Assembly: GCA_965242565.1 (NCBI GenBank)
Contig: OZ251457.1
Location: forward strand, 310,001-374,000
Direction of reading: 5' to 3'
Length of the DNA: 64,000 nt
Source of the DNA: CATQGW01 sp965242565
GTDB lineage: Bacteria > Chloroflexota > Dehalococcoidia > Bin125
The notes below the pieces were generated by a model. That model was given only the letters and a program-made list of their open reading frames with translations, did not search any database and was not told where the DNA came from. The position numbers and the translations under genes are program-made. Positions 7,079 to 15,824 of the stretch are shown one piece after another (within the stretch, counting starts at the first letter, position 1; each line of letters begins with the position of its first letter).

Positions 7079-8065
7079 ATGTCAAGACAGGAGACGCCGC
7101 AGTCCGACGGCTCGCAGCCGGGCGTCTGGGTGGAACCGTCGCTTCAGGCGGATCTGCTGTCGTGGGGGCTGGCGGCGCTGTGGGGCGGCAGCCCGGCGGC
7201 GGTCAAGCTCAGCCTGGAACACATGCATCCGCTGCGGCTGGCGATGCTGCGGCTGCTCGTCGCCGCGGCCACGACGTTCATCGCCGCTCTGCTGCTGCGC
7301 GTGCAACTCCGACCGACGCGCCGCGAAGCGCCGTTTCTCGCCGCGCTGGGGCTGCTGCTCGCGGGGCACATCGCGGCCAGCTACTACGGCCACCATCACA
7401 CCAGCGTCAGCCACGCCTCCGTGCTATTGGGCGCCAACCCGATCTTCGCCATGCTGCTGGCCCACTTCTTCATTCCCGGCGACCCGCTGACCGGGCGCAG
7501 CGTGCTCGGCATGGCGATCGTCTACGCGGGGCTGATCGTCCTCTTCTCCCAGCACTTCGGCGGCGAAGGAGAGACGCTGACCGGCGACCTGCTGATGATC
7601 GGGGCCTCGGCCTCGATCGCGATCCGCCAGGTCTCGGTCGCGCGGCTGACGCAGTGGATCCATCCGATCAAAGTCGTCTTCTGGGAGACGTTCATCGCCC
7701 TGCCGTTCTTCGTGATCGCCGTGCTGGTGGTGGAGACGGATCACTGGACCTGGCACTGGGAGCTGCTGATCGCGCTGATCTATCAGGGCTTCCTGATGTT
7801 CGGCCTGGGGCTGATCCTCAACACGCAGCTGCTCCAGCGCTACCTGCCGTCGCGCATTCTGGCGACGCAGATGATGATCCCGATCTTCGGCATACTGTTC
7901 GGCTGGGCGCTGTTCGGCGACGCGGTGGGCTGGGAGCTCTGGGCGGCGATCGTGCTGACCACGCTGGGCGCAATCGTCTCGCCGCGCCGCCCGTTCTCAG
8001 TGCCGACGAATCTCCCGGCCATTCGCCGGCGCGGCGATGGCAATGACAGCGGTGGGGGCGGATAG
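7079..8065 (+). CDS. DMT-superfamily (EamA) transporter
   Basis: A protein of 328 residues with about ten hydrophobic segments in two EamA halves. The first half opens with LSWGLAALWGGSPAAVKLSLEHM, typical of EamA domain 1; the second begins near LLMIGASASIAIRQVSVARL and ends IPIFGILFGWALFGDAVGWEL, the usual C-terminal signature. The family exports or exchanges metabolites across the cytoplasmic membrane; the substrate is not predictable. It is followed 9 nt later by a paralogue with the same layout, evidently a tandem duplication. The start has a -10 box 7 nt upstream and no ribosome-binding site. Confidence 0.92.
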   Translation: MSRQETPQSDGSQPGVWVEPSLQADLLSWGLAALWGGSPAAVKLSLEHMHPLRLAMLRLLVAAATTFIAALLLRVQLRPTRREAPFLAALGLLLAGHIAASYYGHHHTSVSHASVLLGANPIFAMLLAHFFIPGDPLTGRSVLGMAIVYAGLIVLFSQHFGGEGETLTGDLLMIGASASIAIRQVSVARLTQWIHPIKVVFWETFIALPFFVIAVLVVETDHWTWHWELLIALIYQGFLMFGLGLILNTQLLQRYLPSRILATQMMIPIFGILFGWALFGDAVGWELWAAIVLTTLGAIVSPRRPFSVPTNLPAIRRRGDGNDSGGGG

Positions 8066-8074
8066 CCTGCGGTG

Positions 8075-9004
8075 GTGCCACCCGAGCCGCCGCAGCCCAG
8101 CACGCCGCCGGCCGATCCGCGCCGCCCGCTGACGCTGCGCGCCGGCGCGTTCGCGCTGCTGCTAGCGATGCTCTGGGGCGGTAACCCCGTCGCGATTAAG
8201 GCTGGGCTGGACCACGCCGGGCCGCTGCGGCTGGGCGCGCTGCGGATGTTCCTCGGCGGCTTGGCGGTGCTGGTTTTTGCGCTGTTCGCCGGCGTTTCGC
8301 TGCGCCCGCAGCGCTCGGAGTGGACGCCGCTGGCCGGCCTGGCCGTGCTCTTCACCGCGCAGACCGCGCTGATGTATTTCGGCGGCGACCACACCAGCGC
8401 GGGGCACGCAGCCGTGCTGATCTCCACCTTCCCGCTCTGGGCGGCGCTCTGCGCCCACTTCGTCGTGCCGGGCGACCGGATGACGGCGGGGCGGACCGTC
8501 GGGACGCTGATCGCCTATTCGGGCGTGGTCGTCGTCTTCTCCGGCGATCTGGCCGGCGGCGAGGGTTTGACCGGCGACCTGATGATGCTGTCCTCCGCGC
8601 TGCTGCTCGGCGTGCGCCAGATTTACCTCTCGCAGAGCTCGCAGGCGATCCCCGTCTCGCGGCTGCTGATGACCCAGGCCGTCTCCGCCGTGATCGTCTT
8701 CCTGCCGCTCAGCTTCTGGCTGGAGTCCGAGCCTTGGACCTATTCGGCGGGCTTTATCGGCGCGCTGCTCTACCAGGGGCTGGTGATCGCCGGCTTCGGC
8801 TTCCTCGGCAACACCTGGCTGCTCCAACACTTCCTGCCCTCGCGCGTCACCGCCACCCAGCTCACGACGCCGGTCTTCGGCGTGATTCTCAGCTGGCTGG
8901 TGCTGGGCGAGTCGGTCGGCCCTGAGCTGGCGGTCGGCGTCGCGCTGCTCACCTTCGGCTCGGCCCTGGCGCAGCGCCGGCCGCAGACGAAGACGGACGG
9001 CTGA
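8075..9004 (+). CDS. DMT-superfamily (EamA) transporter, tandem paralogue
   Basis: A protein of about 309 residues from GTG 8075 (GTG 8072 is one codon earlier). The sequence parallels the preceding gene: LLLAMLWGGNPVAIKAGLDH against its LSWGLAALWGGSPAAVKLSL, then YFGGDHTSAGHAAVLISTFPL against YYGHHHTSVSHASVLLGANP, and the ending TPVFGVILSWLVLGESVGPEL. About ten transmembrane helices are predicted. TAGCCT (8063-8068) lies 6 nt before GTG 8075, so this start is favoured and may be leaderless, making the two exporters separately controllable. The two may also act as a pair; EamA proteins are usually single polypeptides. Confidence 0.9.
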   Translation: MPPEPPQPSTPPADPRRPLTLRAGAFALLLAMLWGGNPVAIKAGLDHAGPLRLGALRMFLGGLAVLVFALFAGVSLRPQRSEWTPLAGLAVLFTAQTALMYFGGDHTSAGHAAVLISTFPLWAALCAHFVVPGDRMTAGRTVGTLIAYSGVVVVFSGDLAGGEGLTGDLMMLSSALLLGVRQIYLSQSSQAIPVSRLLMTQAVSAVIVFLPLSFWLESEPWTYSAGFIGALLYQGLVIAGFGFLGNTWLLQHFLPSRVTATQLTTPVFGVILSWLVLGESVGPELAVGVALLTFGSALAQRRPQTKTDG

Positions 9005-9009
9005 GGTGG

Positions 9010-9855
9010 CTACCAGTCGTCCAGACCGAGCAGCCGGCGTCCCAACGGCGTCAGCTCGGCCGGCGGCGACTGCTGCTCGCGGCGGCGCGGATCGCCCGGG
9101 AAGGCGCGCGGATTCTGGAACGCGGGGTGCATCCGCTCGCGCCAGGACGCGACACGCTGCTCCCGCAGCTCCGCGTTCTGCGGCTGCGCGGGCGCCATTC
9201 GCACGTACTGCGCGAGGCGCGGCTTGTCGGAGCGGTTGCGGCTGTTGCCGTGCGGCAGCGCCGAGTGCCAGATGATGAAGTCCCCGGCCTCCGCCGCGAT
9301 CTCCCGCGGCGCGCTGATCGCGTCGTGGCGCAGATCCAGCCGCTGGTCGCGGATCTCCTCGTCGGGCCGCCCCTGCGCCCACTCCGAGACCCAGCGATGC
9401 ACCCCCGGCACGCACTGAAAACCGCCTTCGCCCTCGGCGGTGTCGACGAGGTAGAGCACGCCCTGCACCTCGTAGGGCAGCGGCGTCCGGCGCACATCAA
9501 TGTCCCAGTGGATCATGCCCGGGTGGTCGTATTCGGGCGCGTCGGAGTTGGGCGGCGGCTTGAGGTTGGCGCGATCGAGGAAGACCCAAAGGTCCTCGCG
9601 GTCGAAGAGATCGACGAACAGCTCGTAGACGCGCGGGTTCTGGCGCACATTCCAGAGCGCCTGGTGGTGGTACATCTCCACCATCCCGTTGGGGCGGTGC
9701 GGCTCGCGGTACCAGCCCGACGGATCGTCGCGGTCGAAATCCAGGAAACCCCAGATCGCGTCCACCACAGCCTCAACCTGCTCGCGCGGAATCAGCTGCG
9801 GCACGACAAGGTAGCCGTGCTCGTCGAAGAAGCGGCGTTGTTCGTCGGTCAGCAT
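9010..9855 (-). CDS. Phytanoyl-CoA dioxygenase (PhyH) family protein
   Basis: A protein of 281 residues of the Fe(II)/2-oxoglutarate-dependent PhyH family. It begins with the family's N-terminal pattern QRRFFDEHGYLVVPQLIPRE. The facial triad is recognisable as HWD in MIHWDIDVRRTPL and the distal His in WHSALPHGNSRNRSDKPR, where the downstream Arg would bind 2-oxoglutarate. Such enzymes hydroxylate small organic molecules; the natural substrate is not deducible. It is encoded 23 nt downstream of the CMD-family gene on the same strand, so the two are probably co-expressed. Confidence 0.9.
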   Translation of the reverse strand: MLTDEQRRFFDEHGYLVVPQLIPREQVEAVVDAIWGFLDFDRDDPSGWYREPHRPNGMVEMYHHQALWNVRQNPRVYELFVDLFDREDLWVFLDRANLKPPPNSDAPEYDHPGMIHWDIDVRRTPLPYEVQGVLYLVDTAEGEGGFQCVPGVHRWVSEWAQGRPDEEIRDQRLDLRHDAISAPREIAAEAGDFIIWHSALPHGNSRNRSDKPRLAQYVRMAPAQPQNAELREQRVASWRERMHPAFQNPRAFPGDPRRREQQSPPAELTPLGRRLLGLDDW

Positions 9856-9878
9856 GGGGCAACCTCAGTCTGCGATCG

Positions 9879-10472
9879 TCAGTCCGGGAACGGCGCGTCG
9901 ACGCCGGGCGGCATATCGACGTCGAAGGTGTTCAGCGCGATCGAGACGAGCGCGTAGTAGCCCATCACCGAGGCGACCTCAAAGACGCCCCGCTCGCCCA
10001 CCAGCTCCTTGAGCGCCGAATAGCGCGCATCGGAGACACGCTTCGTCTCAATCAGCTCGCGCCCGAAGGCGTAGACGGTCTCGTGGCGCGGATCGTCGAA
10101 CTGCGGGGTTTCGCCCTCGCGGATCGCGTCGATCGCGGCCTGCGGCACGCCCGCCGCCGCGCCCAGCCGGGCGTGCGCCCAGAACTCGAAGTTGGCGCGC
10201 CACTCGCCGCCGACGGTGAGGATCGCGACCTCCAGCAGGTCGGATGGCAGCGATGTCCCGTAGCGCAGGGCCGCCCCCAGCTGTTGCGCCGCGTCGCCGA
10301 TCTCGGGCGACTGAAAGAGCGCGTTGAATGGCCCGATCAGCGCCCCGTCCTTCCCCGCCAGCCCGCCGTGGGGACGGTCGGGGTTGGCGCGCGGCCCGCT
10401 GGTGATGTTCTCCCAGAGAGCGCGTTGTTCATCGGTGAGGTCGTCGAATGTGACGGGTGCGAGGCGTCCCAT
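9879..10472 (-). CDS. Carboxymuconolactone decarboxylase (CMD/AhpD-fold) family protein
   Basis: A protein of 197 residues. The helical CMD core is present, with LEVAILTVGGEWRANFEFWAH (residues about 81-101) and a second helix pair around GVFEVASVMGYYALVSIALNTF. The AhpD CxxC is absent, as in the decarboxylase-like branch where Glu and His residues of the first helix are conserved. Enzymes of this branch often sit in aromatic or ring-cleavage catabolism. The ATG at 10472 has GGAG 6 nt upstream. It is followed by the PhyH gene on the same strand. Confidence 0.87.
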   Translation of the reverse strand: MGRLAPVTFDDLTDEQRALWENITSGPRANPDRPHGGLAGKDGALIGPFNALFQSPEIGDAAQQLGAALRYGTSLPSDLLEVAILTVGGEWRANFEFWAHARLGAAAGVPQAAIDAIREGETPQFDDPRHETVYAFGRELIETKRVSDARYSALKELVGERGVFEVASVMGYYALVSIALNTFDVDMPPGVDAPFPD

Positions 10473-10533
10473 GTGGTGCTCCGTTCGGTTGGGTGTTCAT
10501 GGTACGGGGGTTTTGGGAGGGCTGGTAAGGGTT

Positions 10534-10711
10534 GTTCGGGGCTGGTCGGTTTTGGTCGGGGTGTTCGGGGCTGTGCCTTATCTGGTCGGGGCGATTCTGC
10601 GTGTTCGGGGTTGTTCGGGGTTGTTCGGGGCTGGTCGGTTTTGGTCGGGGTGTTCGGGGCTGTGCTTTATCTGGTCGGGGTGATTCTGCGTGTTCGGGGT
10701 TGTTCAGGTTT
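10534..10711 (+). repeat. Two 89-bp tandem repeats of G/T-rich sequence
   Basis: Two direct copies (10534-10622 and 10623-10711) differ at only a few positions. Each is built of shorter GTTCGGGG and GGTCGG units. The related degenerate sequence extends to about 10740, and the same word pattern recurs at 13880-13970, on the other side of the CoA-transferase gene. No ORF is convincing. Confidence 0.85.
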
Positions 10712-10739
10712 GTTCGAGTTTGGTCAGGGTGTTCGGGGG

Positions 10740-11257
10740 GCTGCTGTAGTGAGGTGGGTGGCGGTGGGCATCGGTAGGTCCGTTGTTCTGTTGTGGAGGG
10801 GTGACGGTATCACGGCGCGGCGTGATGGGACGAGATGGGGCATCGAGGCGGCTCGAGGGTGATTCCCGCTCGGGGGCGGGAATGACGGGAAACGGGGGCG
10901 GAATGGAGGGAGTGGAGGACGGAATGGGGCGCGATGTGACGTTGGAGGCGGCTTGGGGGCGGTTCCCGCTCGGGGCGGGAATGACGGGAAACGGGGGCGG
11001 AATGACGGGAAACGGGGGCGGAATGACGGGAAGCGAGGGGCGGGAATGACGGAATTTTAGGGCGGGCACTGGCGCCGCCCTCGGCGAGATACCCCCGTTC
11101 TAGCCGGGGGCAGGCCCCGTGGCAAGCGCGGGTATGACGGAGAAGTGGTGGCGGGTGATGACGGAGAAGTGAGGGCGGGTGATGACGGAGAAGTGAGGGC
11201 GGATATGACGGAGGGGGAGTGGGGGTGGTGGGGCGACTGTGGTGGGGAAGCGGGGGG
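10740..11257. repeat. Intergenic block of family-B hairpins and GGAATGACGGG array
   Basis: No gene is visible. A family-B hairpin (GATTCCCGC/GCGGGAATGACGG) lies at 10861-10888, a variant at 10963-10990, then an array of a roughly 21-bp GGGGCGGAATGACGGGAAAC unit to about 11047. A mosaic family-A arm with an inserted second hairpin (CCCCCG/CGGGGG) follows at 11086-11140, then an array of a roughly 22-24-bp GTGATGACGGAGAAGTGAGG unit runs up to the CoA-transferase stop. Confidence 0.75.
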
Positions 11258-13804
11258 TTAGGGGTTGCGGAGGTGTTGGGGGAGGAGGTCGTCGGGGTAG
11301 GCGGCGCCGACGAGGCCTTTGCGTTTGAGGGCGGCGAGTTGGCGGGCGGTGTAGCCAAGCAGGCCGCGGTAGATTTCGTCGTTGTGTTCGCCGAGCAGGG
11401 GCGGCGGGAGGCGGAGGCTGTTGGGGGTGCGCTGCATCTGGATGGTGAGGCCGGGGTAGTCGTGGGTACCGACGCCGGACATGGTGAGTGGTTCGAAGAA
11501 GCCGATTTCGCGGAGGTGGGGGTCTTGCAGGGCTTCGACGGAGTCGAGCAGTGGAGCGGCGCAGACGCCGGCGGCTTGGAGGGCGTGGAAGAGCTCGTGT
11601 TTGTCCCAGGCGGCGGTGGCGGCGCTGATCAGGGCATCGAGCGCGTCGACGCCGCGGAGGCGTTGCTGCGCGGTTGCGAAGCGGGCGTCCTGCGGGGCGT
11701 GGCCGATGTCGGTCTCGTCGGAGCCGGCGTGGGTGGCGGCGAGCACATCGCAGAGGGCGACGAACTCGGCGTCGGTCGCTACGTCGATGGCGATCCACTG
11801 GTCGTCGCCGGCGCAGGGATAGACGTTGTGCGGGGCGTGCCAGCGGTGGCGGTTGGCCTGGGAGGGCGGGTTGAGGCCGTTCATGGTGTAGTCGAAGAGG
11901 TATTCGGCGAGCGAGGGGATGAAGCTCTCGTTGAGGGGCATTTCGATCAGTTGTCCCTCGCCGGTCGCTTCACGGCGGCGGAGAGCCATGAGGACGGCGA
12001 CGGCGCCCTGGACGCCGGAGAGTCCGTCGCTGGCGAGGGTTTCGCCGATGCCGTCGGGGCCACGGTCCGGGTAGCCGCGGAGGTGGGTGTGGCCGACCAT
12101 CGCCTCGACGTGCAGGCCGAAGGCGCGGTAGCTGCCGTAGGGGCCTTCGAGGCCGAAGGCGGGCATGCGGAGCATGATCAGGCGGGGGTTGACCTCGCGG
12201 AGTTCGTCCCAGCCGATGCGGGCGCGGTCGATGGTTTGGGGGACGTTGTTTTCGATCAGGACATCGCACTGCGCGATGAGTTTGAGGAAGGCTTCGCGGC
12301 CTTCGGGGGACATAATGTCGCAGGTCATGGAGCGCTTGTTGCGGGCGTGGGAGTTGAAGGAGGCGAAGCGATTCCAGGGGTCGTCGCCGAGTTCGGCGTC
12401 GGGGTACTGCGGCTGGACGCCGCGCTGCGCGGCGCGCAGCATTTGCTCGCGGGTGGGGGCGTTTTCCGCACCGCGGGTGTAGGGCTGGATGCGGTTGACG
12501 GGTTCGACCTGGATGACGTCGGCGCCCCATTCGGCGAGCAGCTGGGCGACATGCGGGCCGGCCCAGACGACGGTGATGGCGGCGACGCGCAGGCCCTCGA
12601 GCGGGAGGGGGAGCGGATCGCGTGGTCCGGCGGCGCGTGGTTCGGCGTCGAGCGGTGCGAGGTCGAGGACGGCGCGGGCGTGTTCGCCGAGGTGGGGGGC
12701 GCGGCGGGGCGGGTCGGGGGAGGCGGCGGAGAAACGGAAGGGGTGGCCGGGGTAGAGCAGGGGGGCACCGTGCCAGTGGGTGATTTCATGCCACCAGCCG
12801 CGGGCTTGCAGTTGTGGGTCGTTGAAGAGGTCGGCGGGGGTCATGACGGCGCCGGCGAGCAGGCCGAGCGACTGGGCTTCGGCAACGACGTCGAGTTTGG
12901 CGCGGTCGGCGAGGAAGTCGGCGACGGCCTGGTCAACCTGATCGCCGAAGCCGCTGACGGGGCCATCGGCTTCGTTGACGGCCTGGAGCAGGTCGGGGCG
13001 GTTGATCCATTCGAGCAGGCGGGGCAGGCGGAGGCCGGAGCCGACGATGCTGACGAAGCCATCGGCGCAGGGAAAGATGCCGAAACCGACCCAGCGGCTG
13101 CCGGGTCGGGCGCGGCCGGCGGCGACGCCGCTGTAGGCGGCGGCGGTGAGGTGGATGGTGCGGCGGTCGCGGCAGCCGGCCTGGCAGCGGTAGACGCTGA
13201 TGTCGATCCAGTCGCCGGCGCTGCGGTCGTGTTCGGAGCGTCGCAGGGCGAGGAGGATGGCGAGTGCGGCGGTGGCGCCGGCATGGTAATGGGCGTAGTG
13301 CCCGGCGACTTTGAGCGGCTCGCGGTCGGCGGCGCCGGTGGCGTGGAGCGGTCCGCCGATGGCCTGGAGGGTGAGTTCGGAGCCGCGGTAGTCGCGGTAG
13401 GGGCCGGTTTGTCCGAAGGGGGTGATGGAGCAGAGCACGAGGCGTGGGTTGAGGGCGTGGAGGATGTCCCAGCCCCAGCCGGCGGCGGCGGCTTCGCCGG
13501 GCGCGCCGTCTTCGACGACGGCGTGTACCTGGCGGGCGAGGCGTCGGACAGTGGTTGCGCCGTCGGGGGTGTGCGGATCGAGGACGATGGATTCCTTGTT
13601 GGTGTTGAGGTGGAGAAAGAGGCCGGAGGCTTCGATGTCGGGTTTGTCGTCGGGGAAGGGGCCGAACTGCCGCGAGGGGTCGCCGCCGCGGGGTTCGACT
13701 TTGATGACGCGCGCGCCGAAGTCGGCGAGCAGCTTGGTCGCGTAGGGACCCGCGACATTGCGGGAGAGGTCGAGGATGGTGAGTCCGTCGAGTGGGCCGG
13801 CCAT
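11258..13804 (-). CDS. Double-domain CaiB/BaiF (class III) CoA-transferase
   Basis: A protein of 848 residues from the ATG at 13804, which has CGGGAG just upstream; the frame continues open further upstream only as low-complexity translation of repeats. There are two consecutive class III CoA-transferase domains. The first starts LDGLTILDLSRNVAGPYATK and contains ADFGARVIKVEPRGGD; the second, starting near residue 440, has LEGLRVAAITVVWAGPHVAQ, AEWGADVIQVEP and IGWDELREVNPRLIMLRMPAF. Family members move CoA between carboxylic acids, with an Asp as covalent carrier. Fused two-domain versions occur in environmental catabolic clusters; here they would form an intramolecular pair instead of the usual interlocked dimer. 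G/T-rich repeats flank the gene on both sides. Confidence 0.9.
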   Translation of the reverse strand: MAGPLDGLTILDLSRNVAGPYATKLLADFGARVIKVEPRGGDPSRQFGPFPDDKPDIEASGLFLHLNTNKESIVLDPHTPDGATTVRRLARQVHAVVEDGAPGEAAAAGWGWDILHALNPRLVLCSITPFGQTGPYRDYRGSELTLQAIGGPLHATGAADREPLKVAGHYAHYHAGATAALAILLALRRSEHDRSAGDWIDISVYRCQAGCRDRRTIHLTAAAYSGVAAGRARPGSRWVGFGIFPCADGFVSIVGSGLRLPRLLEWINRPDLLQAVNEADGPVSGFGDQVDQAVADFLADRAKLDVVAEAQSLGLLAGAVMTPADLFNDPQLQARGWWHEITHWHGAPLLYPGHPFRFSAASPDPPRRAPHLGEHARAVLDLAPLDAEPRAAGPRDPLPLPLEGLRVAAITVVWAGPHVAQLLAEWGADVIQVEPVNRIQPYTRGAENAPTREQMLRAAQRGVQPQYPDAELGDDPWNRFASFNSHARNKRSMTCDIMSPEGREAFLKLIAQCDVLIENNVPQTIDRARIGWDELREVNPRLIMLRMPAFGLEGPYGSYRAFGLHVEAMVGHTHLRGYPDRGPDGIGETLASDGLSGVQGAVAVLMALRRREATGEGQLIEMPLNESFIPSLAEYLFDYTMNGLNPPSQANRHRWHAPHNVYPCAGDDQWIAIDVATDAEFVALCDVLAATHAGSDETDIGHAPQDARFATAQQRLRGVDALDALISAATAAWDKHELFHALQAAGVCAAPLLDSVEALQDPHLREIGFFEPLTMSGVGTHDYPGLTIQMQRTPNSLRLPPPLLGEHNDEIYRGLLGYTARQLAALKRKGLVGAAYPDDLLPQHLRNP

Positions 13805-13879
13805 GGCGGCTCCCGGCAGGATTTTGGGGTCGCGTTGCATGGTAGCCCTGCGACGCAACTGTTTTCGCCGGTCGTGCGG

Positions 13880-13970
13880 CGGTCTATCTGGTCGGGTCGG
13901 CCAGGGCTGGTCAGGTTTGGTCGGATTTGTTCGGGTTTGGTCGGCTCTGTTCAGGTCTGGTCGGGGTGCG
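13880..13970. repeat. Degenerate GGTCGGGTTTGTTCGG-type repeat
   Basis: Words of the form CTGGTCAGGTTTGGTCGG are reiterated through the 169-nt gap between the NYN-L12 gene and the CoA-transferase gene. They match the composition and word pattern of 10534-10740. Confidence 0.6.
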
Positions 13971-13973
13971 GGC

Positions 13974-15722
13974 TTACTCCAGTTCGATGACTTCGACGGT
14001 TGCGCCGGCGTTGAGGAGGATGTCTTCGAGCCGGTCGGCATCGGGTTCGCTGAGGCCGGCTTGGACGGTGACGGGGGCGCGTTCGACGAGTCGCTTGGCG
14101 GTGAGCAGGGGGATGTGGAGGGTGGAATGGACGGCGTCGACCACGGCGAGGCGGTTGGTTCCGTAGTCCTCGAGGATGACTTTGAAGCCGGCGGGTTCGT
14201 CTTCTTCTTCGTCGTCGAAGGGCGGCTCGATGGCCGGCTCAACGGCAGGTGCGACGGCTTCGGGGATTGGCGCGGGCGCCGGTGCGGGAGCTGCGAGGCC
14301 GGGTGCGACGGGAGCTGCGAGGCCGGGTGCGGCAGCGGGCGCGATCCCAGGTGCGGCGGCGGGCGCAGCGCCGGGCAGGGCGAAGTCGCCGAGGATGGAG
14401 GAGATGTCGAAGTCGTCGACGGCGATCGGCATGTAGCGGCGGGGGAGTTGGTAGCTGAAGGCGCCGACGTCGCGTTCGAGGTCGAAGGTGTCGACCCAGT
14501 CTTCGCTGCGGTAGAGGCCGCTCATTTCGTCGATGAAGCCGATCACGCCGAAGCGTCGGTGGAAGAGGCCGTGTTGGCGGAGTTCCTGCATGTGCTGGAG
14601 GTAGCCGCCGTCGTTGCTGACGATGAGCACATCGCACTCGCGGTCGCGCAGGCCAGAGAGGGCATGGTGGATCGCCTCGTCGACGACGGGGCGTCGGCGG
14701 CCGGTCGCGTCGACCTGGGACTGGAGGAGGACGGGTCGGAAGCCTTCTTCGCCGTCGAGGTAGACGGCGAAGCCGGTGATGGCGTCGTTGTGCTGGAGGA
14801 AGGAAATGAATTGGGTGTTGCCACCGGCGGCGCGCTGCTCGACGAAGCGGCGGAGTTCGCTCCAGCGAGGGCGGGTTTCGGCGTTGAGGCGTTCGGGGCC
14901 GATCAGGTTGCCGAGCGACCAGTCGATGTTTTCGTGGTCGATCAGGACAAGGATGTTGCGCGGGCCGGCGGGCGCGTCCGGCGGCGGAGCGTAGGGCGGT
15001 GGCGCTTGCGGAGCGGGCGGAGCGGTGAAGTCCGGGGTGGCATCAATGGCCTGGCGGAGTTGTCTGCCGAAGGGTGATTCGAGGGAGACGGCGGGCGGCG
15101 GCGGTGGAGGCGGTTGCGGCGCGGTCTGCGGCTGGGTGGCCTGGAGGTAGCCCTCCGGGTAGCGAGTGCGCTCGTCGGACTCGTGGTAGACGTGGGGGGG
15201 GACGGCTTCGACATCGGTGACGAGGTCGAGGGTTTCCAGTTCGGTGCCGATGAAGTCGGTGCGGCGGTCGAAGTGGGCGACGCGGAGTTTGCGTCGGGAG
15301 CCGTCGGGTCGGATGCGGAGGTTGAGGAGGGCGACGGTGATTTCGCCGGCGTAGCTGTCTCCGCCGACGTAGAGCACGTCGTTGTCGGTGTTGCGGAGGT
15401 TCTGGAGCTCGTTGACGATGTTGCGCTTGACGATGCGCCAGGAGTCGATTTCGTTGTAGTCGGTGAGGACGAGCTCATAGCCGAAGCGTTCGAGGGCGTT
15501 GTAGAAGGCGGTGGAGGGCTGGCGGCGCTGAAAGTAGCGCGCGGTGACGTAGTAGCCGCCGGTGCGCATGCTGGCGGCGTAGCGCTTGAGTTCTTCAAAG
15601 TCGGTGCGGTCGCCGCTGGTGGGGGGGCGTCCGAGCACGTCCTTGAAGGCGCGGTAGAGGTAGTCGCCGTCGACGACGAGGATGAGAGAGTTGGTGTCTT
15701 GGGATTCGTCGGGGGTGGTCAA
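13974..15722 (-). CDS. Double NYN-domain protein with a C-terminal L7/L12-like domain
   Basis: A protein of 582 residues from a TTG start at 15722 with AAAGGAA upstream. Residues 12-180 form a first NYN (PIN-like RNase) domain: LILVVDGDYLYRAF with Asp18, and NDVLYVGGDSYAGEITVALL. A Pro-rich linker follows. Residues 255-425 form a second NYN domain with the acidic positions in place: LVLIDHENIDWSL (Asp262), VVDEAIHHAL (Asp348), VLIVSNDGGYLQHM (Asp371). Then comes an Ala/Pro-rich hinge (445-500), an acidic run DDEEEDE, and at 512-580 a domain that aligns with the C-terminal domain of ribosomal protein bL12: GFKVILEDYGTNRLAVVDAV, TAKRLVERAP and a final NAGATVEVIE. Hinge plus domain mimic the ribosomal stalk, which recruits translational GTPases. 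Inference: an RNase delivered to ribosomes or to a GTPase partner. Lys70 and Arg73 of E. coli L12 are Asp and His here, so binding may differ. A paralogue without the L12 part precedes it. Confidence 0.85.
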   Translation of the reverse strand: MTTPDESQDTNSLILVVDGDYLYRAFKDVLGRPPTSGDRTDFEELKRYAASMRTGGYYVTARYFQRRQPSTAFYNALERFGYELVLTDYNEIDSWRIVKRNIVNELQNLRNTDNDVLYVGGDSYAGEITVALLNLRIRPDGSRRKLRVAHFDRRTDFIGTELETLDLVTDVEAVPPHVYHESDERTRYPEGYLQATQPQTAPQPPPPPPPAVSLESPFGRQLRQAIDATPDFTAPPAPQAPPPYAPPPDAPAGPRNILVLIDHENIDWSLGNLIGPERLNAETRPRWSELRRFVEQRAAGGNTQFISFLQHNDAITGFAVYLDGEEGFRPVLLQSQVDATGRRRPVVDEAIHHALSGLRDRECDVLIVSNDGGYLQHMQELRQHGLFHRRFGVIGFIDEMSGLYRSEDWVDTFDLERDVGAFSYQLPRRYMPIAVDDFDISSILGDFALPGAAPAAAPGIAPAAAPGLAAPVAPGLAAPAPAPAPIPEAVAPAVEPAIEPPFDDEEEDEPAGFKVILEDYGTNRLAVVDAVHSTLHIPLLTAKRLVERAPVTVQAGLSEPDADRLEDILLNAGATVEVIELE

Positions 15723-15824
15723 GGCGCGTTCCTTTGTAGGAGGAGATCGGAGTTTCTTGCGTACGGTCCGTGGTCAACGCTCGGGTCAGGCTCTGTGCGG
15801 TGCTCATGCGGCGCTCAGAGGCTA

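Noticed and set aside
11219..13990. A 923-residue plus-strand ORF
   Set aside because: It is the antisense of the double-domain CoA-transferase, whose domains are unmistakable on the minus strand; the plus-strand translation is low-complexity Gly/Val/Asp/Glu.
14239..14458. Separate small genes in the Ala/Pro-rich linker region of the NYN-L12 gene
   Set aside because: All are out-of-frame readings of the repetitive hinge.
15193..15201. A G8 run in the NYN-L12 gene as another phase-variation site
   Set aside because: It is mid-gene, only 8 bases (coding CCC codons for Pro-Pro) and short compared with the G12 and G16 tracts.
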